Notes: generated by a model not told the origin, from the letters alone. A stretch of 64,000 nt of DNA from Phytophthora colocasiae (GCA_018806915.1 JAGKQI010000049.1:1364001-1428000), one strand, 5' to 3'; positions 21,060 to 31,861 are shown, numbered from the stretch's first letter. Made by a program: numbers and translations.

Positions 21060-23984
21060 ATGGCCAAGACTCGGTCAACCAACACGACCTCGAATGATGA
21101 TGACCAGGACCGTGGCGCCCCGATCTTCACGCCGATATTGCCTCCTCGTCTCTCAAGCACCTCACATGCAGCCTTGGTGAAGTGGCGCCGAGAGCGCCGA
21201 GAGTATGAAGAGACAATCCAGAGTCGTGCTAAGGACAATACGGGCGATCTAATCGTCCCGGTCAAGAACACCTTCGACGAGGGGCTCCTCCGCATGTGGT
21301 GCCTCCTCCGTTGGCAAATCTCGATTGACGACGTCACTGACGATCATATCATGGCGGAGGTCGACAAGATTATCACCAGTGTGAAGAACAACGACGTTCC
21401 AGACATCGACGCGGAAATGCGTGACCAGTTGCGCATGGACATGTCTGAAACTGACGTGAGCGAAAGAGTGATACAGTATTTCAAACGCTGTCATGATATC
21501 ATTGACGAACATGGTTGGAATCAGTTTTTCACTGGATCGGATGGCAGGCAACAACTATGCCGCATACTGATCGCGTCATTAAAGCCCAAAGCTCTACTTG
21601 ATGAAGTACAGCGGGCAATTCGTTTCCAGGCGCGTAAAGCAAAGGAAGACGAGGTCTTGCTGCACGACTTGGTGCTAGAGAAGGCGTTGGACCAGGAGCG
21701 AGCTTACCAGAGCCAGAAGCGCACAAAGCGCGGTAGAAGCGACGGTAGTGGTGAGCGTCCATCTCAACCTGGCCTTAACAAGCAACCAACTAAACAACCC
21801 AAACCCAATAGTGAACCCCGTAGTGCAGGTCCAAGACCGGTTACTAAGACAACTGCCGAGCGACCCAAAGTGCCGCCCACGCCGTGCCCCCATTGCAGTG
21901 AGATGCATTGGCTATCGGAATGCCCAACAGCTTCCGATGACCAGAAAGCTGACATCCGCCGCAAGCTCCGCGCACAGCGATCGAACGACGGAAATAAGCG
22001 AACCGTAGCTAAACTCAAGCGTCTGCGGGAATGCCTACCATCCGAAGAGAAGTCTATTTTACTCAATGGAGTGCTGTCGGTGCCCTTTTGCGCCGACACC
22101 GGTGCGGATAGAACTGCCATTGGAATCCGGCATGTTGTGCAGGTACAACAACTGGACCCATCTGTGACTGTACAGACACTTGAGACCCCAGTGGTGAACG
22201 TGACTGTGGCAGACCATGAGGTCAATTGTATGTCCTCTGTTCATCTTCGTCTATTGCTGAATACGGCAGCCGGGCCCGTCTCGCTCCATGAGCCAGTTGA
22301 GTGCCTCATTATCGAAGGTGAAGAACCAGAGTTCATATTAGGGCAAGATGTCTTAAAATCGCTCGGAATCGACATTGACCGGCAATTGGAGCAATTAGCG
22401 GTGCGAGTTGAAGACAAAGAGGATGCAGATGTTGAAGTTGAGGATGACCTTATAACTCTATCGTCCCGTTTCACGGACCAGGACCTACGAAATGCTCTCG
22501 ACAGACTCGTAGCCCAGGCACTCGAGCACGGTTTTCCACGGAGGTTGGAGCAACAGCTCCGCACCATAGTGGACAAGCACGATATCTGGAGACTCGAACT
22601 GGGCAATGATCCACCTGCAAAAGTGGACCCCTTAAAGATCCGGCTTAAAGAAGGCGCCAGCGCAGTCAAATGTAAGCCGAGGCACTATCCTCCGGCCGTG
22701 CGAACTTTCCTGCGTGAATTTAACGGTAAGATCGTAAAGCTAGGCTGGGTGTATGAAAACCACAGCAGCCGTTGGGCTAGCCCAGTGCTCCCAGTACGCA
22801 AGCCAGGTGAAAATTCTGACGCGTATCGCCAGACTTGTGACTACCGTGTTGTGAACGACCTCATAGAGGCAATGATTAGCACGATGCCACACATGGCTAC
22901 TCTACTCGAACATACTCGAGGCAAGAAACATTTTGGGTTATTTGACCTGCTCAAAGGCTTTTGGCAGCTACCCCTAGATAAGCTCTGCCAAGAGCTAATG
23001 TCGTACATTACAGACACCAAAATATACACTCCACGTCGTGTTCCTCAGGGATGCTGTGATGCCGCTGTGCATTTTCAGCAGACGATGGAGCGGTGCTTCG
23101 ATTCGATGCTGTATACTTCCATTGTCATTTGGATTGATGATCTACTCCTATTTGCCGATGACATCGACGAATACGTAGCTAAGCTGGAAGAGTTTTTCGA
23201 CTTGGTAGCTGCGTACGGGCTCAAGCTGAGCGCGAAGAAGAGCAGCATCTACCAGCAATCTGTGAAGTGGTGTGGACGCATCATCGACAGTGATGGTGTT
23301 TCACACGATCCAGCTCGCATTGACGTACTACGATCGATGCCTTACCCAGAAACGGCAGGCCAGTTGCAACAGTTTCTGTGCGCTGCGAACTGGGTGAGGG
23401 AATCTGTCGTCGATTATGCTCGCACCGTTGAGCCTCTCCAGCAGCGACTTGATGAATCTCTGAAAGGTGGAAAGCGCACAAAGCGCGTCGCGGCTGGCAT
23501 CTCAGTCACATTGACTGATACAGAGCGAATAGCTTTCGAAAATACAAAGGACCTACTGGCGACATCCGCTACTATAGCGCTACCAGACGACTCCGCCACT
23601 ACAATTGTGTGCTCAGATGCATCTGATTGCGGTTGGTCAGTCATTGTAAGCCAGGTTCTGGACTATGATGCTACTCTACCGGTTGCTACTCAGCAGCACA
23701 AGCTACTCACGTGCCTCAGCGGTACTTTCAAGGGCTCCCAACTAAACTGGACAGTCATTGAGAAAGAGGCGTATCCAATTGTAGTGTCTTGTGAAAAACT
23801 AGACTATCTACTGATGCGACCGAAGCCTTTTAGGCTATTCTGTGACCACCGCAACCTCATACATGTGTTCGCTCCACACGTAAGCATAAAGAAACATATT
23901 CGAGGCAAGTTACTGCGATGGGCATTGAAGCTCATGCCTTACCGGTATGTCATTGAACACGTTGATGGCGAAGCCAACGTCTAG
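21060..23984 (+). CDS. gypsy Gag-protease-RT-RNase H polyprotein (stops at amber)
   Basis: 974 codons from the first ATG after the LTR (MAKTRSTN). Gag occupies roughly the first 300 residues with CX2CX3HX4C. The protease has the active-site motif DTG. RT follows with LFDLLKGFWQLPL, RVPQGCCDAA and IDDLLLFAD. RNase H has VCSDASDCGWSV and ends IEHVDGEANV directly before TAG at 23982-23984. Related elements read a tryptophan there (pattern NVWAD.LSRW), so TGG to TAG is the simplest explanation. Stop readthrough is the alternative. Confidence 0.9.
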   Translation: MAKTRSTNTTSNDDDQDRGAPIFTPILPPRLSSTSHAALVKWRRERREYEETIQSRAKDNTGDLIVPVKNTFDEGLLRMWCLLRWQISIDDVTDDHIMAEVDKIITSVKNNDVPDIDAEMRDQLRMDMSETDVSERVIQYFKRCHDIIDEHGWNQFFTGSDGRQQLCRILIASLKPKALLDEVQRAIRFQARKAKEDEVLLHDLVLEKALDQERAYQSQKRTKRGRSDGSGERPSQPGLNKQPTKQPKPNSEPRSAGPRPVTKTTAERPKVPPTPCPHCSEMHWLSECPTASDDQKADIRRKLRAQRSNDGNKRTVAKLKRLRECLPSEEKSILLNGVLSVPFCADTGADRTAIGIRHVVQVQQLDPSVTVQTLETPVVNVTVADHEVNCMSSVHLRLLLNTAAGPVSLHEPVECLIIEGEEPEFILGQDVLKSLGIDIDRQLEQLAVRVEDKEDADVEVEDDLITLSSRFTDQDLRNALDRLVAQALEHGFPRRLEQQLRTIVDKHDIWRLELGNDPPAKVDPLKIRLKEGASAVKCKPRHYPPAVRTFLREFNGKIVKLGWVYENHSSRWASPVLPVRKPGENSDAYRQTCDYRVVNDLIEAMISTMPHMATLLEHTRGKKHFGLFDLLKGFWQLPLDKLCQELMSYITDTKIYTPRRVPQGCCDAAVHFQQTMERCFDSMLYTSIVIWIDDLLLFADDIDEYVAKLEEFFDLVAAYGLKLSAKKSSIYQQSVKWCGRIIDSDGVSHDPARIDVLRSMPYPETAGQLQQFLCAANWVRESVVDYARTVEPLQQRLDESLKGGKRTKRVAAGISVTLTDTERIAFENTKDLLATSATIALPDDSATTIVCSDASDCGWSVIVSQVLDYDATLPVATQQHKLLTCLSGTFKGSQLNWTVIEKEAYPIVVSCEKLDYLLMRPKPFRLFCDHRNLIHVFAPHVSIKKHIRGKLLRWALKLMPYRYVIEHVDGEANV

Positions 23985-25579
23985 GCCGACATGCTGTCCC
24001 GATGGGCAGGGCAGCCGACGACGAAGGTAAAGTTGAAACGTTTTACCAAGAAGCGAGCCAAGAGTAAGCAAGCAACACATCAAACGGACGCAAGGCAGAT
24101 CCTCCGGCCATTGGACGACGAAGGATTTGTCTGGCCTTCACTAGATGAGATCCAAACAACACAGCAGCAGCAGCAAGCACCTGCAGGCGCTGTCAGGGGC
24201 AGTGACGGTGTACTACGTGTTGACGAGCGGATCTGGATACCGCGAGCGAGCTCAGACTTAACCCAACGACTGTGCGTCATCGCGCACTGTGGGGCCCAAG
24301 GCCACCGGGGAGAAAACGCAATGGTAAATCACCTCCGACGCGTCTTCCACGTCCCCGATATCCGAGGCGTGGTACACACGTTTGTGTCAAACTGCCTACT
24401 TTGTCCGCACGTGAAGGGCCCACGAACGATTCACCGCCCATGGGGTGAAACGATCGACTGTCACGAAAGAAATGGAGTCCTCCATTGGGATTTTCTTTCT
24501 ATGGGCGAATCTTTTGGCACTAGCAAATACTTGTTGGTTCTAAAAGATCACGCCACGCACTTCTGCGAGCTTGCCGTGTGTGACACTGCGGACAGTGCAG
24601 TGGCAACGGCAGCCATCCTTGACTGGCATAGTCGTTTCGGTGTCCCTCCAACCTGGGTCAGCGACAACGGTAGTCATTTCAAAAACGAAGTCGTGGCCGA
24701 GCTCTCAAAGAGACTCAAGAGCCAACAACACTTCACCTTGGCATACAGCCCATGGATTAACGGCTCTGTAGAACGGGTCAATCGAGATATTCTACAAGTC
24801 CTGCGGGCAATGACCCTGGAATACAAAGTTTCTACAAAAGATTGGGTCTACCTAGTGCCACTGGTTCAAGCCAGCTTGAATCACACGGCTCTCCCCTCGC
24901 TCGGCAATCGAGCGCCAGTTGAACTTTTCACTGGGCTACCATGTCCTTCACCGCTTGCAGAGTTTTACCACCTGGGCAACAAAAAGCTAGTCGCTTTGCC
25001 CAAAACTTCGGCAGCGATTGACAAACATCTAGCTGAGCTACGATCTAGTCTGTGCGCAATGCACCAACCCATTACAGACCACCGCCTCAAGCAGCGGCTT
25101 CTCAACACAAAGAGAGAGGTGACAACCTGGTCAACTTTGACATTGGTGACTATGTACTACGCTCACGTGTTGACGAGAAAAAGGGCAACAAGCTCCTCGT
25201 CACATGGCAAGGACCATACAAAGTGGTCAGAGCAGACTCCCACTCCTTCAGAATCAGTCATTTAGTGACAGGAGAGGAGTTAGATGTACATGCATCACGC
25301 CTAAAGTTTTATGCTGACAGTCAGCTAGAGGTAACAGAGGAAATCCTAGAGCATGTAGCCTCCCAGGGCATCATTTTGGCCGTTAATGGGTTCAAAAACC
25401 ACCGGTGGAACTCCTCAATCAAAGACTATGAAGTCCTAGTAAGCTGGAAAGGTTTAGAGTCTGTAGAAGATTCGTGGGAACCATTGAAATCGCTGGCTAC
25501 AGAAGTCAGGGTTCTACTAGGACAATACATTGCCAAGCAAGACGCAAAGATGCGCAAGTATTGGGAGGGTCTACAGTAA
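23985..25579 (+). pseudogene. gypsy integrase and chromodomain part, frameshifted
   Basis: Continues in the frame of the upstream polyprotein right after the amber codon (ADMLSRWAGQ). The integrase has a His/Cys zinc-binding region (AHCGAQGHRGEN..NCLLC), WDFLSMG, DNGSHFKNEV and NGSVERVNRD. Near 25105-25125, at an AGAGAGAG run, the frame is lost. The correct continuation (RGDNLVNFDIGDYVLRSRV, then the chromodomain YEVLVSWKGLESVEDSWEP, stop at 25577-25579) lies in another frame. A one-base deletion in the repeat run explains it. Programmed frameshifting or sequencing error is less likely but possible. Confidence 0.85.
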
Positions 25580-25892
25580 AAATTTCAATACAAAAGCTTC
25601 AGCAGTTTTTTCAAAAACCAACTTTTTCCTTACATGCACACTGCAACCATCCAACAATGGAGTATAAACCATTTTAATACTGAGGAAACAATTTAGAGTT
25701 GAATCCATACAATATTGACGTCAAAACAATTTGGCATAATCAACTTCAACACGTTGCACCTGTAACACTTGTTACATAGCCGAGGGTATGGATACATTCA
25801 ACCATAACTAAAAAAATCGTGCATAAACCAAACCGATCTCAGTAATCGTGATAACAGCCACATCTATAGCTGGACTAGGCTTGGAGGGGCAG
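25580..25892 (+). other. gypsy 3' noncoding region with polypurine tract
   Basis: No frame of note. The purine-rich GGAGGGGCAG at about 25883-25892 directly abuts the 3' LTR, where plus-strand priming would start. Confidence 0.65.
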
Positions 25893-26218
25893 TGTAGTGC
25901 TGCCAAGGCATGCATATTCATGCACAGTATCCACCCAGCCAACTCCAGCCAGAGCTGCGGGAAGCCGATAACGCCAACGCTGTTGACAACAAGATTGGCG
26001 TCACGACAATGTTGATGACATAACGACAAATGTGTTGACACACACCGTGGCCAACCAAGTGCCTATGGCGCCAATGCCTCCGGCATTTGGTAAACTAAGC
26101 TAGCAATTAGGAACAACCTCACTTTGCAATCTACCACTAGCAATACACTTCGGCAAAAACCTTCAGGGAGCTTCGCCGACTCCCCCCGTGTGTCTTCGAT
26201 TTCCCTGCAGACACTACA
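25893..26218 (+). repeat. 3' LTR (326 bp)
   Basis: Same sequence as 20696-21021, ending CACTACA before the target duplication GTGGT. Confidence 0.95.
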
Positions 26219-26773
26219 GTGGTGGAGATCCCGTACGTCTTCATTGGCACGCTGCTCTTCATGGGTCCGTACTACCCCATGGTTGGCTTCACGGGCGTGG
26301 CGACATTCTTTGCCTACTGGGTCCACTTGTCGATGCACGTCCTGTGGCAAGCCTACTTTGGTCAGTTGATGTCATACCTGCTGCCCACTGTCGAAGTCGC
26401 GACGATCTTCGGCGTTCTGCTGGAAATGATCTTCTTCCTCTTCAACGGCTTCAACCCTCCTGGAGCGTCCATTCCGACGGGTTACAAGTGGCTCTACCAC
26501 ATCACGCCGCACAAGTACTCGCTGGCTTTGGTGGCCTCCCTGGTATTTGGTGACTGCCCGAGCGATGGAGGTTCAGAGGTCGGCTGCCAGGTCATGACGG
26601 GACTCCCGCCTTCGCTTCCTGCAGACATGACGGTGAAGGACTACCTGGAAGATATCTTCCTGATGAAGCACAGCGAAATCTGGAAGAACTTTGGCTTCGT
26701 CTTGGGCTTCATCGTGCTGTATCGTGTGCTGGGTCTGCTGACGCTGCGCTTTGTCAACCACCAAAAGAAGTAG

Positions 26774-27558
26774 TTAGCTCAGGTAGCAATGACAACTTTT
26801 ACTGCTTCTGAATACATGTAGATTTTGGCTTTTACTTCTTGATGTTCTGGTGCCGGCTTTTATAGACACATACCAATAGGTAGCGACGTGGCGTGTAGCA
26901 CAAGTAGCTTACGCGACAACGTGTGGACGGCAGGTATTGTGAAGATTCTTGACTACTACTGTAGTATCATTTTTAGAAGTTGTATGCAAAATCTACAGCA
27001 TCGTGCTACTAGTAAATGAAAACATTTTCGTTACACTACTACTACTAGTACTACGAGTAGTATGAATTATAGCTCATAGACTGCGCACAACATTTAAAAC
27101 AACTTCACGATGCAGCACAGACCAAAGGGAAACACGTCGCCAACATTTAGTCGTGGGAATACTTTGCAATCTCTGTATTATAGTATTCATAGCCTAGTTC
27201 GCATGCGACGTCGGGGCTGCTTAAGAAGCGGGTCGCAGTAAACAGCCTGCAAGTGAGATCGTCGGAACGCTTTTGTACGTGTGAGCGGGGCACCTTAGGT
27301 TGAGTCCACGTACGCTTCTGTAAGCCCCTACGAGGGAAATTTGCGTTCTGAATCAAGTCGCGCGAAGTGCTCACGAAACTGAGCGGAGGCACCAGCTTCA
27401 ACAGAGATAGCCGTAATCACTGTCCTTCATAATCAAAGCATCGCCGACAGCAGAATAAATCAAGCGCTTGTTGCACATGCAATGCACGTGTCGTTGCGTG
27501 CTGTGATGCCCACCGTGCAATGCACGGTGCATTGCAGTCTCCGGGGAAGATTTTATTT
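26774..27558. other. intergenic, no gene seen
   Basis: Follows the ABC4 stop. Contains ACT-type trinucleotide repeats (around 27036-27060), a motif ATAAATCAAG at 27455-27464 that recurs before sugar-transporter genes, and a 19-bp palindrome. Confidence 0.5.
27511..27529. repeat. 19-bp palindrome
   Basis: CACCGTGCA, one base, TGCACGGTG: perfect 9-bp arms, with further copies of TGCAATGCAC around it. Confidence 0.8.
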
Positions 27559-27727
27559 TGGATCGTATACTGAACTGATCAGGTTAACGACCTGGATGGC
27601 AGATCTGAAATGTGAACAGGACGAACAAACAATTTAAAGTGCGGAAGTTGATGCATTATGGAACCGTGCTAGTGGCTATCTAACAAGTCCTAAAGTGTGG
27701 CACTGGTGACTGGGTGACAATCCGTCG

Positions 27728-29274
27728 TTAGTGGAACAAGCACTTCAAGCTCGTCATTGTCACTGTCGATGTCGGTAGGAATGCTGATGGCCGGAGGAAG
27801 CTGAATAGTCTCGCGTGGAACTCGACGCGCACGCCCACGTGGAACATCAGCAACACGACGCACGTACTCTTGCGAAATTTTTTTTTTACTGTCACGAATG
27901 TTGCCATCGAGGGATGCGGTGTCGGGAATCGGCTATTTAGCTCGCGGTTAAATCGCTCGAGGGGATTATTGGTTCTTGCAATCAGCTCGTTGTCCAGCCC
28001 GAATACGTTCCAGACATCGACCGAATATTGCCTAAGCCACGTGCGGTTAAAGTACCCCCAAAACTCCCCCCATTTAGCTGCAGAATAGATCAGTCCAGCA
28101 GCAGTGCACCGTTGTTTAATCTCACGCTTTACCCACTTGATACCCCTTTCGACTTGATCGTGCTCGATCACGGTCAGTGTATCCAACACACCACCCGTCA
28201 TAGCAATCAAACACTCTTCCTCTGATATTGCGTAGCGCTTCATCGCGCGGCGAAGTGCCTGCTTCATATGAAACAGACATCCCAAAAATGGCGTTTGGAA
28301 ATTGCGTCTGTAGGGAGTCCATCAAAGCTGCTTCGAAGTCACAGACAATCTCTGCTGGCTCAAGCTGCTGGTCCGTTGCTTGAACAACGAAATGGATCAT
28401 ATCCCAGTAACAATCGCCACTGCGTGAGGTGCTCAAAACGTAAAATACAGGAACAAATACTCCTGAAGCGCGGTCGTGCACCATGAACACGACACATTGA
28501 GTGTCCTGTAGGGACACAACGGAAGGTACCGTCGACGAATAGCGTCGTGCCATGGTAGCGTAAGAGCGATACTAAGGCAGGATGAGCCCAACCTAGAATT
28601 CGCGTAGGCTTGCTCAAATTCTCACGGTTTGGTGTAACGCAGTGGAATTGAAAGAACGGTACTGCCTCATCGAGTGCAAGCGAGAGCGGTGGGATCTCGA
28701 TTGATCCGTGCACGTTACCTGAGTAATGCTGGTTTCTAGCGTGGTGCACACGTCGAATAACTTGCTGCTCCGACAGGCCGCGAACTACATTAGGGTTTGC
28801 CGTTGAGTAGAATTGACGTCTTAACTCTTCCCAAACTTGACGCACAGGCCATGCAACGTGCTCAATCGCTAAAAGATCTGCTTGGGCTTTCATTTCCGCT
28901 TCAACATTGACGACTGAGCTCGTTACGTCTCGGTCACGGCACGTGTGGCACCGTACGGTAGAGTAACCCATAGAAGCAACCGTGAATTCCAACTTGCCAC
29001 GACATCCTGCTCGAAACTTGGAGCAGCGATAGACAATCTTTCTGGAAGACGACCATGCCCGAGTGTACTTGTACCCCTTGTAAACGCACGTGGTACGCTC
29101 AGCACGCCTGGGAGTATTGCTACTTCCACCTACAGCTTGTTCAGATCCTAGTGCCATGTGTTCGTCGGCAACATCCGTCCATTCGACGTCACAAACACCT
29201 TCCGATCGACTGTGAGAAGCCACGGCACCCGCCTGCTCGACCCCAGCCGCGGCACCACCGCCCCACTCCAGCAT
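27728..29274 (-). pseudogene. MULE transposase remnant (FLYWCH + DDE), two frameshifts
   Basis: Starts MLEWGGG at 29274. A FLYWCH-like zinc module (YKGYKYTRAWS..YRC..C..KLEF..CH) is followed by the first catalytic region LFVDGTFRCVP. The frame shifts near 28500-28520 to QCVVFMVHDRASGVFVPVFYVLS and VCDFEAALMDS (second acidic residue). It shifts again near 28285 to MGCLFHMKQALRRAM, ending with NNPLERFNRELNSRF, which carries the glutamate region. All three parts are in the right order, so this is one gene decayed by small indels. Not able to move itself. Confidence 0.85.
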
Positions 29275-29433
29275 GTTACTTCAGTTGAGCCTCTTGATAC
29301 AACTTCCAGACTGATGGAGCACCGAGTTCCTCTCCACTGAACACTCCGAGAGAAACAAGAAGAAGCGTCTGCACTCCGCCACTAGTTTTCACATCCCTAA
29401 TCTGATCATACGTGAGGTATGTGTCCGATCATA

Positions 29434-29664
29434 CACTGCGCGACAGAATAAATCACCCACCCACGTGCAAGTGTGTGGGCTGGTCAATTTTTCAAATTGC
29501 GCGCTGCTGCGTTGATATGATCTTTATATTGCCGATGCAAATCTGAGGTTTGTGCTAACAACTGCAATTTCGCAAGGCGAGGGGGACCTTGTATACAATT
29601 TTCTGTAAATCGCATCGCGACAAGTTAGATCACCCACATCCAGCATACAAAAATCAAGATAGAA
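29434..29664. repeat. Tc1 left terminal inverted repeat
   Basis: About 231 bp, matching the reverse complement of 30784-31016 with few differences. Outer direct repeat at 29439-29460, inner one at 29618-29639 (18 of 22 bases shared). Confidence 0.92.
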
Positions 29665-29679
29665 TGAATGATGGGCAGT

Positions 29680-30633
29680 TCAGTAATGCGTTTTATTACC
29701 GTTCTTAGCTAAGACCTCAACGCATCTGCGAGGCATTGACTCCACCAGAGATACTAGGAGAGCGAGAGGGACCGCTTCCCACACCTCAAACAGCGCTGTC
29801 TTCAGTTCTTGCACACTTTCGAATTGTCTTCCGTTTGCATATACCTTTCTACTCAAAATGGACCACAAATTCTCAATTGGATTGAGATCTGGAGACTTGG
29901 ATGGCCAATCGAGTATAGAAATATCCTGCTCCGAAAAAAATTCCATGCTCCTCTTGGATACGTGAATGCTAGCATTATCCTGCTGATAAATGAAATCGGT
30001 GCCGTAGGTAAGATGTGCAAACGGGAGGAGGAATTCTGAAACCGTGTAAACGTAGTCATCAGAGTTTTGCCTTCCTGTTAGGACAACCAATGGCGTTTTT
30101 CCTCGGGCACTAAATGCAGCCCACACCATCACCGACCCACCTCCAGCCTGCCGTCGCTTCGTGTGGCGAGGCTCTTTGCGCAAGTCGCGCCAATAGTGCT
30201 GAAAGCCGTCGGGTCCGTCAAGGTTCCACTTCTTTTCATCAGAAAAGATAATGGAGTCCCAGATGGACCCTGCGTCTTTGCGCAGAAGCATGGCGCCGGC
30301 CCAATCCTTGCGTGTCTTCATGTCCTTGGCAGTGAGGGGGAGTGTGTTCACCATCTTAGTGTACACCAACCAGTCCACCTTTGCTAAGGTGCGCTGGATG
30401 GTGCGCACTGAGACGGAGAGCTGCAGCTCCGTCTTTAATTGCGAGGCCGAGGAGTTGCCTTGGGCAGCGGCGCGAACGAGACGGCGGGTCTGTCGGTCGG
30501 TGAGTTTTGGTGCTGGACCAGGTGGGGCTTTTCGGGGAGGATGCGGGGCGGCCGACGTGACACGCCTGACCGTATGCGTGCAGCGTCCTGTCCTTCGAGC
30601 TACTGAGCGAGTGCTCAGGCCTCCTTCGCGCAT
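29680..30633 (-). CDS. Tc1 transposase, DD34E
   Basis: 317 residues from ATG 30633 (MREGGLSTRSVARR). An N-terminal paired helix-turn-helix DNA-binding region is followed by a catalytic domain with IIFSDEKKWNLDGPDG (first Asp), FIYQQDNASIHVS (second Asp) and DWPSKSPDLNPIENLW (Glu). The second Asp and the Glu are separated by 34 residues, the Tc1 pattern. The frame stays open upstream of this Met (SQHERGRIQG), which fits the usual Tc1 N-terminus, so the true start could lie upstream through a non-ATG codon or a spliced exon. No stops or frameshifts; possibly an active enzyme. Confidence 0.92.
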   Translation of the reverse strand: MREGGLSTRSVARRTGRCTHTVRRVTSAAPHPPRKAPPGPAPKLTDRQTRRLVRAAAQGNSSASQLKTELQLSVSVRTIQRTLAKVDWLVYTKMVNTLPLTAKDMKTRKDWAGAMLLRKDAGSIWDSIIFSDEKKWNLDGPDGFQHYWRDLRKEPRHTKRRQAGGGSVMVWAAFSARGKTPLVVLTGRQNSDDYVYTVSEFLLPFAHLTYGTDFIYQQDNASIHVSKRSMEFFSEQDISILDWPSKSPDLNPIENLWSILSRKVYANGRQFESVQELKTALFEVWEAVPLALLVSLVESMPRRCVEVLAKNGNKTHY

Positions 30634-30783
30634 ACCTTGAATCCTCCCTCTCTCATGCTGGGACAGCCGAGGTTTCTTGTGTGTTAGTCGTTTTCGATAA
30701 TGCTTGTCTCTAATACTGTCAAAACGATGAACTTGCTTATTGCGGAAGGCTCCATACCATCCATTCTCCCAGATGACCCATGT

Positions 30784-31016
30784 TTCTATCTTGATTTTTG
30801 TATGCTCGATGTGGGTGATCTAACTTGTCGCGGTGCGATTTACAGAAAATTGTATATACAAGGTCCCCCTCGCCTTGCGAAATTGCAGTTGTTAGCACAA
30901 ACCTCAGATTTGCATCGGCAATATAAAGATCATATCAACGCAGCAGCGCGCGATTTGAAAAATTGACCAGCCCACACACTTGCACGTGGGTGGGTGATTT
31001 ATTCTGTCGCGCAGTG
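30784..31016. repeat. Tc1 right terminal inverted repeat
   Basis: Mirror of the left repeat. Inner site GTGGGTGATC..TGTCGCG at 30811-30832, outer site at 30990-31011. Confidence 0.92.
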
Positions 31017-31045
31017 TACAACCGATCAGTTCCGTATACGATCCA

Positions 31046-31844
31046 TTTGAGAGGTAACCGTCTCCGGTGCCTGTCACCGCAGGATTAATATTGGAAGTAC
31101 CGTAGATTAAAAGTAGCCAAGAGAATCGTTTAGCCCTGTTACGAGCACAGCTACTCCATGCATGGATGTGCACCATGCTTGCTGCGGAGCTCGTAGTGGA
31201 GTGAAGTTGCAAGTATCTGAGAGCAAATAAATCAAGCAGCACGGAAGTTCTTACACGAGAATGCACAGTACAACAGTGCCGCGGGGATACACTGAACTTC
31301 AGTTAGCTGGCGGGAATGTTTTAAGCATCGTAACAGATATGATCTGTAGGAATCTGAAGATTAAAGCTTTAATGAAAAGGCTGCACGCTCCGTGCCGTTG
31401 TTACAGGTATACTTGCAACGTTAAGCAATACTTAAAGTATATCAGCGGCGTAGATCTCCGCACCGCACGCGGCTACAAGCTCAAACAGAGCTGTGAAGCG
31501 TACCCCGAAACTTTTGAATTAACCATCCTCCACCATTTACCACAAAAAACTCTCCAAACATTTCACGACGCACAACCGCGTCCCGGCGATCCCCCCTTGT
31601 AGACTTCAACTGGCCAGCTTCAACGGGGCGTCCCACCGCAGCGTGCAGTGTCGGCGTTTACGCTGCCGCGAGTCGCGTTTACGCTGCGACTAGCTCAGCA
31701 AACCTAGTTAAACAATACTGCGAAAGACCGACCAACCTCCTACCTCAACTTGCCTTACAAATTGTAATACAATGGTCGTTCTAGTTGCTATCGCTGGTGG
31801 TCCAAAAAACAACACCCTAGCGCCATTCGCCCCCGGTTGGTCTT
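31046..31844. other. upstream region of ST1, no clear gene
   Basis: A 113-codon frame (31261-31602, MHSTTVPRGYTEL) has no recognisable family and no initiator; probably chance. Contains ATAAATCAAG at 31227-31236, about 700 bp before the ST1 start. Confidence 0.45.
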
Positions 31845-31861
31845 GTCATTCTGCAATTTAC
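31845..31861 (+). promoter_or_regulatory. Inr/FPR core promoter of ST1
   Basis: GTCATTCTGCAATTTAC, initiator followed by flanking element, the same site as in ST6 and nearly the same as in ST2, ST3 and ST7. 5' leader about 75 bp. Confidence 0.75.

Larger units (their letters stand above)
20696..26218 (+). mobile_element. Ty3/gypsy chromovirus, complete with both LTRs
   Basis: 5523 bp, flanked by the 5-bp duplication GTGGT (20691-20695 and 26219-26223). The LTRs begin TGTAGTG and end CACTACA. Internal order is Gag (zinc-knuckle-like CPHCSEMHWLSEC), protease (CADTGAD), reverse transcriptase (IVIWIDDLLLFAD), RNase H, integrase (HHCC, then DNGSHF), chromodomain. Integrase after RNase H and the C-terminal chromodomain place it in the chromovirus branch of Ty3/gypsy. 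The two LTRs look identical, so insertion is very recent, yet the reading frame carries an in-frame stop and a frameshift. Confidence 0.96.
16615..26773 (+). pseudogene. ABC4: PDR/ABCG transporter broken by two transposons
   Basis: Ancestral coding pieces are 16615-16662 (MSSTQTDASDAPVRAT), 17196-20695 and 26224-26773. They sum to 4098 nt, 1365 codons plus stop, in frame, the same length as the ABC3 ancestor. The first junction holds a 524-bp MITE flanked by CGCGCCACC. The second holds a gypsy element flanked by GTGGT inside the second membrane domain, at the sequence reading GSTVV-EIPYVF. The MITE ends with an ATG that continues in frame (MNSTRATIEY), so a protein starting there would have both NBDs and TMD1 but lose the end of TMD2, running into LTR sequence and stopping at 20774. 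NBD1 and TMD1 resemble ABC3. From the linker (DSDNKDGNSDEYGLMQTP) it resembles ABC1, so the gene is a mosaic. Confidence 0.92.
29434..31016 (-). mobile_element. Tc1-type DNA transposon, 1583 bp, open transposase frame
   Basis: Flanked by TA (29432-29433 and 31017-31018). Ends are CACTGCGCGACAG with long inverted repeats of about 231-233 bp. Each terminal repeat holds an outer and an inner copy of CGCGACA....ATCACCCAC, giving an IR/DR layout. The transposase frame has no stop or frameshift. It sits inside the older MULE. Confidence 0.95.
27559..31045 (-). mobile_element. degenerate MULE with nested Tc1 element
   Basis: Short inverted termini: TGGATCGTATAC then GAACTGATC from 27559, and the same (one mismatch, one gap) reading inward from 31045. 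Transposase remnants lie on the minus strand between them. Removing the nested Tc1 element and its TA duplication leaves about 1.9 kb. No clear 9-11 bp target duplication was found, so the exact ends are tentative. Confidence 0.6.
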
